Shown piece after piece: positions 1 to 7,449 of a stretch of DNA of 49,803 nt. Source of the stretch: Cyanocohniella sp. LLY (GTDB lineage Bacteria > Cyanobacteriota > Cyanobacteriia > Cyanobacteriales > Nostocaceae); contig JAKOMP010000033.1 of the NCBI GenBank assembly GCA_022241785.1, positions 1 through 49,803 on the forward strand, read 5' to 3'. The notes beneath the pieces were generated by a model that was not told where the DNA came from, searched no databases, and saw only the letters and a list, made by a program, of their open reading frames with translations. Numbering within the stretch: the first letter of the stretch is position 1; the number at the start of each line of letters is the position of its first letter. The position numbers and the translations under genes were made by a program.

Positions 1-426
1 TTTTGCCATGAAGTCTCGTTTGCGATTGCCCGTCAGTTTCTGCGCTGCATCTTTAAAGGTAGATTTGATGGTGTCGGTCAACATGAAAAGCGGCATTCCC
101 ATTCTAGATATTTAGTGCAGGCGCTGGTAGATCCGCGCTTCCTATCTTCTAGAATGGCTGGTACTTTATTTTTTCGCAAGTCCCTTACCAGTCGCTATGT
201 CCTGTCCAATGGCGAAGAACTCAGCGAAGCACAGCAAGAAGAACTACTGCAAAACCTGAACGCCGCCCTCGCTGAAGACACTTTCTTCATATCACGAAAC
301 GCAAAAGCTAAACAGGAAATGTATGAAACCCTGATAATCTCCGCCAGCTTGCCGTTAGTGCTGTACACACAAGGACAAGAGACAGGAGACTCCAGCCTCA
401 TCAAGCAGGCCAAAGAGATGGCCTAA
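1..426 (+). CDS. Hypothetical protein, C-terminal part (5' truncated by window edge)
   Basis: The frame is open from base 1 to the TAA/TGA-type stop at 424-426 with no interruption, so the real start lies before the window. The visible 141 residues include HEVSFAIARQFLRCIF, a Phe/Arg-rich stretch, and a helical, Glu/Gln-rich C-terminus ending in KQAKEMA. An internal GTG at 115 could be mistaken for a start, but the coding frame continues upstream of it. I do not recognise the family. No signal peptide or membrane segment is visible in the part present. It converges on the serine hydrolase gene at 611-1549. Confidence 0.6.
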   Translation, partial: FCHEVSFAIARQFLRCIFKGRFDGVGQHEKRHSHSRYLVQALVDPRFLSSRMAGTLFFRKSLTSRYVLSNGEELSEAQQEELLQNLNAALAEDTFFISRNAKAKQEMYETLIISASLPLVLYTQGQETGDSSLIKQAKEMA

Positions 427-453
427 GAGACACTAGAAAACCTAACTTTATGA

Positions 454-504
454 TTATCCCCATTAGCAGGCAAGATGCCTGCTCTACAAAGAATTTGGGG
501 ATAA
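454..504. repeat. Nested inverted repeat between convergent genes, possible terminator
   Basis: An outer pair TTATCCCCA (454-462) and TGGGGATAA (496-504) encloses a perfect inner hairpin, GCAGGCA at 466-472 and TGCCTGC at 476-482 with a 3-base loop. It sits between two converging genes, so it could stop transcription from both sides. No long T-run follows. The inner hairpin resembles palindromic repeats common in Nostocales. Confidence 0.5.
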
Positions 505-527
505 AACTAACTGGGAAAAGTAATAAG

Positions 528-556
528 GATTGTAGGGTGGGTGTCCTCGCCCGCCC
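528..556. repeat. 29-bp dispersed repeat, copy 1
   Basis: Identical over 29 bases to 39533-39561. It contains a GC-rich stem, GGGTGGG pairing with CCCGCCC around a short loop. Both copies lie just after the 3' end of a gene, which would suit a repeat that has settled in terminator positions. Confidence 0.6.
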
Positions 557-610
557 TTGTGTAGCTTATTCATCTAAAGTGCGCTGTAATTCACATTAAA
601 CGTGATTTAC

Positions 611-1549
611 CTACAAACTACTAATTGCTTCTACAAATCGCTGAGAGATAAATGGTAAAATTTCTCGGCTTTTGGCGTTGGCTTTACCTTCAGTAAATAC
701 TACTAAAATGTAAGGACGCTGATCCGGTAATTCAATATACGCGGCATCATGACGCACTTGACTTGTCCAACCTGCTTTTGACCAAAGTTGAGCATCTTGG
801 GGAAGTCCACCACCAAAGAAACCTGTAACTTGATCTTCTTCTACATCTGTGGGTAAATCATCAGGATTGATACTGCGTTTGAGTAACGTCATCATGGCTT
901 GCGATCGCCCACTAGAAACTGCCACTCCACCAACGATACTATGCAGTAATCTCGCGATGGCATTGGTGGTGACCATGTTGCGATTTTCTAACATTTCTCC
1001 ATAAAATGCCCGTTCCCGCCCATAAGGGCCATCACCCCAAGTTTTTTGACAGACGTTAATTGTCTGCATTTCTTCCCAGCCCAAAGTTTGGTAATAGCGG
1101 TTAACAATGTGACGCTGATATTTCCAGGTTTCAAAGGGCCCGGTGGGTAACTCTGGCCCCGAAGTCGTGCCACTAAGAATATCGACAATTAAACTGGTAG
1201 CATCATTGCTAGAATCAACAATCATATCCCGCAAGGCTCGTGTCAATTCCTGAGAATTGTTGCTCATGCCTTTTTCTAGCCATTCGTTGACTGCTACCAA
1301 ATAAAATAGTTTAACTACACTTGCAGGATAAATTCGTTCAACGCCACGATACGTAAAACCACGTACGGTATGGTTCCAAAAAGCATCAGGTGTCAACGCA
1401 CCACCAGTGTTTACTGGTACTGGCGGATCATAAACAATCCAAGTTAAAGCGACTTGGTTACGGGCTAAGGTGGGAAATGTTGCCCACGTGGCCTCTAAAA
1501 TGCCATTACCAAGGTTTTCGAGTTGTTCGTCTTTTTGAAAGAAAATCAT
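611..1549 (-). CDS. Serine hydrolase, class A beta-lactamase-like
   Basis: A 312-residue protein with the three active-site motifs of the penicillin-recognising serine hydrolases: SVVK at residues 77-80 (SxxK, nucleophile Ser77), SND at 114-116 (SDN-like) and KAG at 258-260 (KTG-like). The Ala in place of the Thr of KTG and the absence of an obvious signal peptide or lipobox are atypical for a true secreted beta-lactamase. A peptidase or esterase role on peptidoglycan-like substrates is therefore as likely as drug resistance. I chose the ATG at 1549 (MIFFQKDEQL). The frame also permits 1579, but that would overlap the divergent NlpC gene. The divergent neighbour is a cell-wall endopeptidase, which fits a peptidoglycan context. 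Confidence 0.8.
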   Translation of the reverse strand: MIFFQKDEQLENLGNGILEATWATFPTLARNQVALTWIVYDPPVPVNTGGALTPDAFWNHTVRGFTYRGVERIYPASVVKLFYLVAVNEWLEKGMSNNSQELTRALRDMIVDSSNDATSLIVDILSGTTSGPELPTGPFETWKYQRHIVNRYYQTLGWEEMQTINVCQKTWGDGPYGRERAFYGEMLENRNMVTTNAIARLLHSIVGGVAVSSGRSQAMMTLLKRSINPDDLPTDVEEDQVTGFFGGGLPQDAQLWSKAGWTSQVRHDAAYIELPDQRPYILVVFTEGKANAKSREILPFISQRFVEAISSL

Positions 1550-1555
1550 TGCAGA

Positions 1556-2278
1556 ATGCTCTCTAATCCAGAATCCCAAATCCTAAATTGGACATCGGCA
1601 GAATACCACTGTATCGCTGACCTGAATTTATATGATTCTCCTGAATGTACGCGTTTGGCAACTCAAGCTGCTGCTGGGCGACATTTGCGGATCACATCAA
1701 ATCATCAGGAATCGGCGGTTGAGGTGTGTTTGTGTGAGGATGATTATCCAGGGTGGGTATCTTTTGTTGATTTGGGTATCTTACAACCTGCTACTGTACT
1801 TTATCAGGCTAAATCATTTTCTGAGTCTGAGATTAAAAAAGGCATCCCAGATGTGATTGCTTTTACCCAAAGGGCGATGCAACAGTCTAATTATTACCTT
1901 TGGGGTGGTACGGTGGGGCCAAATTACGACTGTTCGGGGTTAATGCAAGCAGCGTTTGTTTCAATGGGTGTTTGGTTACCCAGGGATGCTTATCAGCAAG
2001 AAGCTTTTACCCAGAAAATTACTATGGCTGAATTAGCACCAGGCGATTTGGTATTTTTTGGCACTCCTCAAAAAGCTACTCATGTGGGGCTATATTTGGG
2101 TGATAATTCTTACATCCATAGTTCTGGAAAAGAACAAGGACGTAATGGCATAGGCATTGATATTCTCTCGGAACAGGGAGATGGTGTGAGTAAGTCATAC
2201 TATCAGCAGCTGCGAGGTGCTGGTAGGGTTTTGCAGAGTTATCAACCACAGAGACGCTGTTCGCGCAGCGTCTCTTAG
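1556..2278 (+). CDS. NlpC/P60 gamma-D-glutamyl-diamino acid endopeptidase with N-terminal SH3b domain
   Basis: A 240-residue cysteine peptidase. The N-terminal part (about 10-85) is SH3-like, and the C-terminal part (about 95-230) is NlpC/P60 with Cys126 in YDCSGL, His176 in THVGLYLG and His188 in YIHSSG. The residue numbers agree with those I recall for the catalytic triad of the Nostoc punctiforme and Anabaena variabilis peptidases of known structure, which cleave between D-Glu and the diamino acid in peptidoglycan peptides (recycling). I start at ATG 1556 (MLSNPESQ) rather than 1523 because the family begins there. The last eight residues, RRCSRSVS, are encoded by a palindromic repeat (2250-2275), so the native C-terminus has been replaced or extended. 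Confidence 0.9.
   Translation: MLSNPESQILNWTSAEYHCIADLNLYDSPECTRLATQAAAGRHLRITSNHQESAVEVCLCEDDYPGWVSFVDLGILQPATVLYQAKSFSESEIKKGIPDVIAFTQRAMQQSNYYLWGGTVGPNYDCSGLMQAAFVSMGVWLPRDAYQQEAFTQKITMAELAPGDLVFFGTPQKATHVGLYLGDNSYIHSSGKEQGRNGIGIDILSEQGDGVSKSYYQQLRGAGRVLQSYQPQRRCSRSVS
2250..2275. repeat. Palindromic repeat forming the 3' end of the NlpC/P60 gene
   Basis: A perfect 10-bp stem: AGAGACGCTG (2250-2259), loop TTCGCG, CAGCGTCTCT (2266-2275). The stop codon of the upstream gene follows directly at 2276-2278. It splits a copy of another dispersed repeat: ACCACAGAG lies before it and AGGACACAGAGG after it. These halves match the uninterrupted motif at 36991-37020 and, reversed, at 23302-23336. Confidence 0.75.
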
Positions 2279-2295
2279 AGAGGACACAGAGGAAT

Positions 2296-3306
2296 ATGAG
2301 GGGTGGAGTAATTTCCGGGAAGTTGAATGAGGATAATGGGGCAATTTCGGTGATTGTCCCGGATGTTTCGGTGGTGGTACCGGTGCGTGATGAGGTGGAA
2401 AGTTTACCACTTTTGTTGGAGGCGATCGCTTCTAGTGTTGGTGGTAATTTTAGTTATGAAATCATTTGTGTGGATGATGGTTCTACCGATGGTTCGGCCG
2501 AGTATCTTAAGGAACAGGCGCAAATTCGTCCTGATTTAAAGGCGGTGCTGTTGCGGCGGAATTACGGTCAAACTGCGGCGATGTCGGCTGGGTTTAATTA
2601 TGCCATTGGTCAGGCGATCGTTACTTTGGATGCTGACTTACAAAATGACCCGGCTGATATTCCCATGTTATTGGCTAAGTTGGCAGAGGGTTACGATTTG
2701 GTCAGTGGTTGGCGACATAAACGTCAAGACGCTGTGGTGTCGCGGTTAATTCCTTCTAAAGTTGCCAATTGGTTGATTGGGAAGGTGACTGAGGTAAAGC
2801 TGCATGATTACGGTTGTTCTCTCAAGGCTTATCGGGCGGAAGTTGTGGCGGATATGAATCTCTATGGAGAACTGCACCGCTTTTTACCAGCTTTGGCTTT
2901 CATTGAAGGGGCGAGAATCACCGAAGTTCCTGTGCGTCACCATGCACGGCGGTTTGGTCGCAGTAAGTATGGCATTTGGCGGACGTTCCGCGTGATGATG
3001 GATTTGTTAACTATTTACTTTATGAAGAAGTTCCTCACCCGCCCAATGCACGTTTTTGGGTTGTTGGGTTTAGGTTCCATAGTTACAGGTACATTGATTG
3101 GTATTTACTTGACTTTTCTCAAGTTAGCTTTGGGTGAAACCATCGGTAATCGTCCGTTGTTGATTTTGGCGGTTCTACTGTTAGTGACCGGCGTACAGTT
3201 GTTTTGCTTTGGTTTATTGGCTGAATTACTGATGCGTACTTACCATGAATCTCAAGGCCGCCCCATCTATCGGGTGCGGGAAGTAGTAGCGCAAAATGTT
3301 AAGTAA
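2296..3306 (+). CDS. Family 2 glycosyltransferase, dolichol-/undecaprenyl-phosphate sugar type, membrane anchored
   Basis: A 336-residue GT2 enzyme of the DPM1/GtrB/ArnC type. The GT-A domain (about 24-235) has VVVPVRDE at 26-33, VDDGSTDGS at 59-67 and the metal-binding DAD at 112-114. Two hydrophobic helices follow (about 250-275 and 288-312). Such enzymes move a sugar from a nucleotide donor to a polyprenyl phosphate at the cytoplasmic face of the inner membrane, supplying cell-envelope glycan or protein glycosylation. The donor sugar cannot be told from sequence. The start ATG 2296 lies a few bases after AGAGG, part of the dispersed repeat. It follows the NlpC gene by 17 bp and is probably cotranscribed with it. 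Confidence 0.85.
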   Translation: MRGGVISGKLNEDNGAISVIVPDVSVVVPVRDEVESLPLLLEAIASSVGGNFSYEIICVDDGSTDGSAEYLKEQAQIRPDLKAVLLRRNYGQTAAMSAGFNYAIGQAIVTLDADLQNDPADIPMLLAKLAEGYDLVSGWRHKRQDAVVSRLIPSKVANWLIGKVTEVKLHDYGCSLKAYRAEVVADMNLYGELHRFLPALAFIEGARITEVPVRHHARRFGRSKYGIWRTFRVMMDLLTIYFMKKFLTRPMHVFGLLGLGSIVTGTLIGIYLTFLKLALGETIGNRPLLILAVLLLVTGVQLFCFGLLAELLMRTYHESQGRPIYRVREVVAQNVK

Positions 3307-3350
3307 CGTAACAATGTGAGAAATACATCCACAATAAACTGATATCTGTT

Positions 3351-4586
3351 TTGAAAGTTCTTCACACATTAGACGCTGAATTGCGACGTAACCTGCTGGT
3401 ATTATTTACGGCAGGTTTATTATTCTGGTCTAGTATTGCCTCGTTATTGCCCACCTTACCTTTGTACATTGAGGAGATCGGCGCTACCAGTCAACAAATT
3501 GGTATTGTCATGGGCAGTTTTGCTGTTGGGATGTTGCTGTTTCGCCCTTGGTGTAGCAATTTAGCAGACAGACGGGGGCGAAAAATTGTCCTCCTAATTG
3601 GGATGGCAGCCGTAGCGATCGCACCTCTGGGTTATTTGCTAGCGACATCGCTGGTACCATTAATGGTGTTGCGTGCCTTTCATGGGCTGAGTATTGCGGC
3701 TTTTGGTACAGCTTTTATGGCATTGGTGGGAGATTTAGCCCCAGTGCAAAATCGCGGTGAAGTCATTGGCTACATGAGTTTAGTTAATCCTTTGGGTGTG
3801 GCTATTGGGCCAGCCTTGGGGGGATATGTACAAGCTGGGGCTGGTTACACTCCTTTATTTCTCTTATCGGCGGCTTTGGGTTTTGCCGGTTTATTATGTA
3901 TAGTGCCTATTGTTAATCCCACTGTGCATGAGATATCAGAGACTGGCAAATCTGAAAATCAATTTTGGCAACTACTATTTACGCCCCGTGTGCGGATTCC
4001 TGCTGTGGTCATGTTGTTGATTGGTGTGGTTTTAGGGACTTTGCATACCTTTGTGCCGTTATTTATCAAATCCACTAATGTCGATTTAAATCCAGGGTTA
4101 TTTTACACAGTAGCTGCGATCGCTAGTTTTAATGTCAGGTTATTTATCGGTCGGGCTTCTGATGTCTATGGACGGGGTTTGTTTATTACTCTGAGCTTGA
4201 TTGCCTACACTTTAGCAATGGTAGGGATATGGCAAGCCAACAGCGTTGCTGTGTTCTTAATATCAGCCTTTATTCAAGGCGCTGCTTCCGGGACAGCAAT
4301 TCCTATGATGGCAGTTATGATGACAGACCGCGCCCGACCCCACGAACGCGGGCGGATTTTCGGCGTTTCTTTGGTAGGCTTGGATATTGGCATTGCCATC
4401 GCTGGGCCGATTCTCGGTTCCGTGGCCGCCCAAGTAGGTTATCGCAATATGTTTGCTTCTAGTGCTGGCTTAACTTTTCTGGCATTAATCATTTTTCTGA
4501 CCTTATCCAGTCATGACCTCCGCCATTCCCTGGACTTTGCTTTAGGCCGTGCTGAAGATTCCTATTCGTTCGACAATAGTAACTAA
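3351..4586 (+). CDS. Major facilitator superfamily exporter
   Basis: A 411-residue polytopic membrane protein with twelve likely transmembrane helices in two halves. The loop-2 signature is present as LADRRGRK (about residue 72). A second, related motif, GRASDVYGRG, begins the other half near residue 265. It resembles drug/metabolite:proton antiporters of the DHA1 type; the substrate is unknown. The start is TTG 3351 (MKVLHTLDAELRRN). No good ATG lies nearby and the first helix begins around residue 14, so the TTG is reasonable but not certain. It begins 44 bp after the glycosyltransferase. Confidence 0.85.
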   Translation: MKVLHTLDAELRRNLLVLFTAGLLFWSSIASLLPTLPLYIEEIGATSQQIGIVMGSFAVGMLLFRPWCSNLADRRGRKIVLLIGMAAVAIAPLGYLLATSLVPLMVLRAFHGLSIAAFGTAFMALVGDLAPVQNRGEVIGYMSLVNPLGVAIGPALGGYVQAGAGYTPLFLLSAALGFAGLLCIVPIVNPTVHEISETGKSENQFWQLLFTPRVRIPAVVMLLIGVVLGTLHTFVPLFIKSTNVDLNPGLFYTVAAIASFNVRLFIGRASDVYGRGLFITLSLIAYTLAMVGIWQANSVAVFLISAFIQGAASGTAIPMMAVMMTDRARPHERGRIFGVSLVGLDIGIAIAGPILGSVAAQVGYRNMFASSAGLTFLALIIFLTLSSHDLRHSLDFALGRAEDSYSFDNSN

Positions 4587-4739
4587 ACTTCGTTCATGGT
4601 GAAAAGTGGAGTTTTTGTCATTGCGACCTCAAGCAGCAATCTCATCATCTGGACGGCAAACTACAGTTCTCAAAGTAGACAAGATTTAAGCAAAAAAGAA
4701 GGCAGAATAGAACATTTTCTACCTTGCCTTCTTCTTCAA

Positions 4740-4813
4740 CGGGCGAGGAGGGATTCGAACCCCCGACACCGTGGTCCGTAGCCACGTGCTCTAGTCCACT
4801 GAGCTACACGCCC
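4740..4813 (-). tRNA. tRNA-Arg (anticodon ACG)
   Basis: Read on the minus strand this gives a full cloverleaf: acceptor GGGCGTG/CTCGCCC (one U-U mismatch), D arm GCTC/GAGC, anticodon stem CGTGG/CCACG with loop CTACGGA (anticodon ACG), five-base variable loop, T arm with TTCGAAT, and discriminator G. CCA is not encoded. The A34 would need deamination to inosine to read CGU/CGC/CGA. Confidence 0.95.
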
Positions 4814-4857
4814 TTGACCCTTACAAGAAAATTATCTTAGCACGGACTCACAAAATA

Positions 4858-5364
4858 ATGCAAGACAATTTTTTATTTAATTCTACTGACTTAACTCACT
4901 TAGATAATCAAGGCGAAGCCCAAATGGTGGATGTGTCTGGTAAAGCGCCCACTGTCCGTCAGGCGATCGCTGCTGCTAAAGTGAGAATGCTGCCTGCAAC
5001 CTTTGCAGCTATTCAAGCCGGCAATGCTCCCAAAGGCGATGTTTTGGCAACTGCGAGGATAGCGGGAATTATGGCAGCCAAACAAACAGCTAATTTAATT
5101 CCTTTGTGTCATCCTTTGCCACTACAAAAAATTACAGTTGAAGTGACACCAGATCCGCAACTTCCCGGTTATGAGATTCATGCCACAGTCAAAACCAAAG
5201 CGGAAACAGGTGTAGAAATGGAAGCTTTAACTGCCGTTTCTGTTGCAGCTTTGACGCTATACGATATGGCAAAAGCATTAGAAAAGTCCATTAAAATTGA
5301 ATCGATTCAATTAATTAGTAAAACTGGCGGAAAATCAGGAGACTATTTGCCGCCAGAAGCATAA
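4858..5364 (+). CDS. moaC: MoaC, cyclic pyranopterin monophosphate synthase
   Basis: A 168-residue protein matching MoaC over its length. MoaC makes cyclic pyranopterin monophosphate from the 3',8-cyclo-GTP intermediate in molybdenum cofactor synthesis, in the cytoplasm. Family signatures are visible: [13 protein letters not shown] (59-71), [10 protein letters not shown] with Cys84/His85, [12 protein letters not shown] with Glu120/Glu122, and YDMAKA with Asp136 and Lys139. The start ATG 4858 agrees with family length; the first 20 residues are less conserved. No other moa gene is adjacent, so it seems to be a stand-alone unit. It is separated from the tRNA by 44 bp. Confidence 0.95.
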   Translation: MQDNFLFNSTDLTHLDNQGEAQMVDVSGKAPTVRQAIAAAKVRMLPATFAAIQAGNAPKGDVLATARIAGIMAAKQTANLIPLCHPLPLQKITVEVTPDPQLPGYEIHATVKTKAETGVEMEALTAVSVAALTLYDMAKALEKSIKIESIQLISKTGGKSGDYLPPEA

Positions 5365-5365
5365 A

Positions 5366-5563
5366 CTAGACAATATTCCCTATAGCTTTGTTCAGATCTG
5401 TGGGGTTATCGTACTCCTTATTTTCGGGTAATTGCTCTAAAATTGAGAGTAATTCGCGGTCAGCCCCTTGTTTTTTAGCGTGCTTAATTAGGGTTTGCTT
5501 ATCAGCAGGATAATCAACCCCTTTCAAGTGCTTTTGGATTTCCACTGGGTTAGCTTTAGCCAT
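5366..5563 (-). CDS. DUF2795 small protein
   Basis: A 65-residue basic/acidic mixed protein of the DUF2795 type (MAKANPVEIQKHLKGVDYPA). The fold expected for this family is a small helical domain: a stretch around KGVDYPADKQTLIKHAK, then LLSILEQLP and the conserved Y-xx-P-x-DLNKAIG end. Function is unknown; similar proteins are often stress-linked, which is inference. An AGAGGTGG ribosome site precedes ATG 5563 on the minus strand. Its stop nearly touches the moaC stop (convergent, 1 bp apart), so the two transcripts must overlap or share a terminator. Confidence 0.75.
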   Translation of the reverse strand: MAKANPVEIQKHLKGVDYPADKQTLIKHAKKQGADRELLSILEQLPENKEYDNPTDLNKAIGNIV

Positions 5564-5911
5564 CTTGATCCACCTCTAACGGTTGGTTATTTACATATTC
5601 ACTAGTGGATTCATTAACTCCCTCTATCAAAAAGATGAATCATTTTTAACAGAAGGAAATTGAAAGGTCACCCAATTGGTTGATGAAGCAATATTTTTCA
5701 TTTAGTAGCTTTTTTTTGCTAGATTGGCGTTGGTTAATAAATTTCAGATATTCTAGTTTGCAGGAGAACAAACATCAATTTAGATTTTATTGGCTTGCAA
5801 GTTACGTAATTTTTAGTGAGTTGTCACCATAGGCCCCCAAAAACCTTAAAATAAGTAAATACACAGCTTGTGGCTGTGTTGCTACTGTGTTCAAGTCCGT
5901 AAAAAATCCTT
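5564..5911. other. 348-bp intergenic region, with leader hairpin
   Basis: An AT-rich gap between divergent genes. The one clear structure is a perfect 7-bp hairpin, ACACAGC (5861-5867), loop TTGTG, GCTGTGT (5873-5879), about 30 bp before the next start codon. It could be a 5' leader element. I see no ORF or repeat copy here. Confidence 0.45.
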
Positions 5912-6169
5912 ATGCCTCCTCGTTGGCCTCGCAAACCCGATCGCAAAGACCCAGATTTCCGCAAGTTAGACGACCGGATGAATTTTGCTGTGCATGTAGC
6001 AGCTGCTTCGGCAATTAATTCCGGTTTATGGTTTGTCCATACCTTGAAAGCAACTACCTGGGAGTGGCTACCTTGGTTGACGGCCAGTTGGGCAGTAGTC
6101 TTGTTGGTGCATCTGATTTATATTAGTGCGATCGCTAACTACTCTGAAACTCCACCAAAATCCACCTGA
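5912..6169 (+). CDS. Small 2TM-domain membrane protein
   Basis: An 85-residue protein with a charged, Pro-rich N-terminus (PPRWPRKPDRKDPDFRKLDDRM) followed by two hydrophobic helices (about 32-50 and 55-76). This is the layout of the 2TM domain family found in cyanobacteria and other bacteria. The role is unknown. There is no Shine-Dalgarno sequence before ATG 5912; the hairpin at 5861-5879 lies in its leader. A HIP1-like site falls in the 3' end. Confidence 0.65.
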   Translation: MPPRWPRKPDRKDPDFRKLDDRMNFAVHVAAASAINSGLWFVHTLKATTWEWLPWLTASWAVVLLVHLIYISAIANYSETPPKST

Positions 6170-6289
6170 AGATGGACTGTTGCGGCTGGGGCGTTGTAAC
6201 CTGTGGTAGTAGAATCCAATTGAATAATTGCGCGATAATGCTAAATATCTTGAGAGTTCTCACTATTTAGTTGATATAAGGTGATTTTT

Positions 6290-6598
6290 ATGGCTATGAC
6301 TAATACCACAGAATTACTGGAAGCCCTAGCATCGGAAATTGGCGAAGGCGTTTATATGGATATTGCTAAATGGCATTTACACTTATCTGATGCCAAACTG
6401 CATACTGTTGTTGCGGAAAAACTATATCCCTTAATTACGGCTAATACAGTTAATGAAGACCGAGTTATAGCAGTTTTACAATCCATCCCCGTGAAAATTG
6501 GCGGTGGTAGAGGAGAACTCCCCTTAATCGATTTACTCCCACTGCAATGTCAAGTAAATTTAGTAGATATTTTAGAGAAATACCAACGAGAAATGTAA
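6290..6598 (+). CDS. DUF3181-type cyanobacterial conserved protein
   Basis: A 102-residue soluble protein (MAMTNTTELLEALASEIGEG) that looks like the DUF3181 family, which as far as I know is confined to cyanobacteria. Conserved-looking parts are IAKWHLHLSDAKLHTVVAEKLYPL and the Gly-rich VKIGGGRGELPLIDLLP turn. Function is unknown. I choose ATG 6290 because AAGGTG at 6279-6284 sits 5 bases upstream; the frame also contains a GTG at 6281 inside that site. It lies first in a row of three small plus-strand genes. Confidence 0.7.
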   Translation: MAMTNTTELLEALASEIGEGVYMDIAKWHLHLSDAKLHTVVAEKLYPLITANTVNEDRVIAVLQSIPVKIGGGRGELPLIDLLPLQCQVNLVDILEKYQREM

Positions 6599-6661
6599 TT
6601 TTTGGGCTTTGATTGTCCATAATTTGCTATTTAAGCAATCCTCTTTCAGGAGGTGAGGGAC

Positions 6662-6889
6662 ATGAATACATCTAGTTTTCATGATGAGTATTCTTTGGCA
6701 GAAACAGCAGAAGAACTTGGAAAAAAGGCTTTAAAGTTGGGTTTGATACCTAGTTTTCTGGTGCGTCATTTTCCTGATAGTAGGCAATACTACATTCCTA
6801 ACGAACAAGAATCTGAACCGCTAACACCAGAACAAGCATATCTGCGGTTTAAGAAACTAGTCGAACAATCTAATTCAGTTAATATTTAA
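6662..6889 (+). CDS. Hypothetical small protein with an unusually strong ribosome site
   Basis: A 75-residue soluble protein (MNTSSFHDEYSLAETAEELG) ending LVEQSNSVNI, with a helical EELGKKALKLGLIPSFLVRHFP segment and an EPLTPEQAYLRFKKL segment. I do not recognise the family. The start is settled by AGGAGGTGA at 6649-6657, which pairs fully with the 3' end of 16S rRNA. ATG 6662 is 4 to 5 bases after it. The frame's GTG at 6653 lies inside the ribosome site and is unlikely to be used. Such a perfect site is rare in this window and suggests high translation. Confidence 0.65.
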   Translation: MNTSSFHDEYSLAETAEELGKKALKLGLIPSFLVRHFPDSRQYYIPNEQESEPLTPEQAYLRFKKLVEQSNSVNI

Positions 6890-6960
6890 GAGCTAATACG
6901 TAGGCAAGTTATTGTGTAATTTGCGGAATTTTTTGGTGTAAACTTAGTGAGGCTAATTAT

Positions 6961-7176
6961 ATGTTTTTACAAATTAAAGACAGTGGTGATCTCGTCAAAA
7001 TTCTGGATCTTCAAGAATTAATTGACCCTAATAATCATATTGTCCATGCACAAGAGCAAGAAGGAGAAGAAGAACAAGAACCTGATTCCTTTAAAAAGGA
7101 AAATTTAGTTTTTCCTTCGGGAGAAAGTTTACCCCGCTGTTGGTGGGATGCTGATTATAGACATGCTAAAAACTAG
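6961..7176 (+). CDS. Hypothetical small acidic protein
   Basis: A 71-residue protein (MFLQIKDSGDLVKILDLQEL) with an acidic middle (EQEGEEEQEPD) and a conserved-looking end LPRCWWDADYRHAKN. I recall that ending from small cyanobacterial proteins of unknown role; this is memory, not a search. It ends with a short heptamer-repeat remnant (GGCTAGGGGCTA, about 7196-7207) downstream. There is no clear Shine-Dalgarno; GTGAGG lies about 10 bases upstream. Confidence 0.6.
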   Translation: MFLQIKDSGDLVKILDLQELIDPNNHIVHAQEQEGEEEQEPDSFKKENLVFPSGESLPRCWWDADYRHAKN

Positions 7177-7246
7177 TAATTTTTTCATCTCTAAAGGCTA
7201 GGGGCTAATGTTTTTACTCATAACTTAGCCTTTTAAATTTTTGTAG

Positions 7247-7343
7247 TGGACTGACATGCATAAAGCAGTGTATTAATTTAGATGCAAGCAACCGCCGATT
7301 ATGGGGACATTTGCTAATGCACAAAATTAGCTATGTCAGTCCA
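7247..7343. repeat. MITE-like element with 11-bp terminal inverted repeats
   Basis: TGGACTGACAT (7247-7257) is repeated exactly in inverted orientation at 7333-7343, enclosing 75 bp without an ORF. A third, partial copy (CCAGTCCA) follows at about 7353. The arrangement is that of a small non-autonomous element or two insertion-sequence ends left after deletion. Confidence 0.5.
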
Positions 7344-7449
7344 GTATGTTCTCCAGTCCACATTTCTCTCTGTACAGGTAATACTTTGGGTGATGAAAAC
7401 TTGCTCCTTAATGCAAATTACAATATTCAGGAGCGATACAATTCATACT

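Noticed and set aside
4596-4781. 61-codon plus-strand frame after the MFS gene
   Set aside because: Its 3' half is the complement of the tRNA-Arg gene, and the rest overlaps a dispersed repeat motif.
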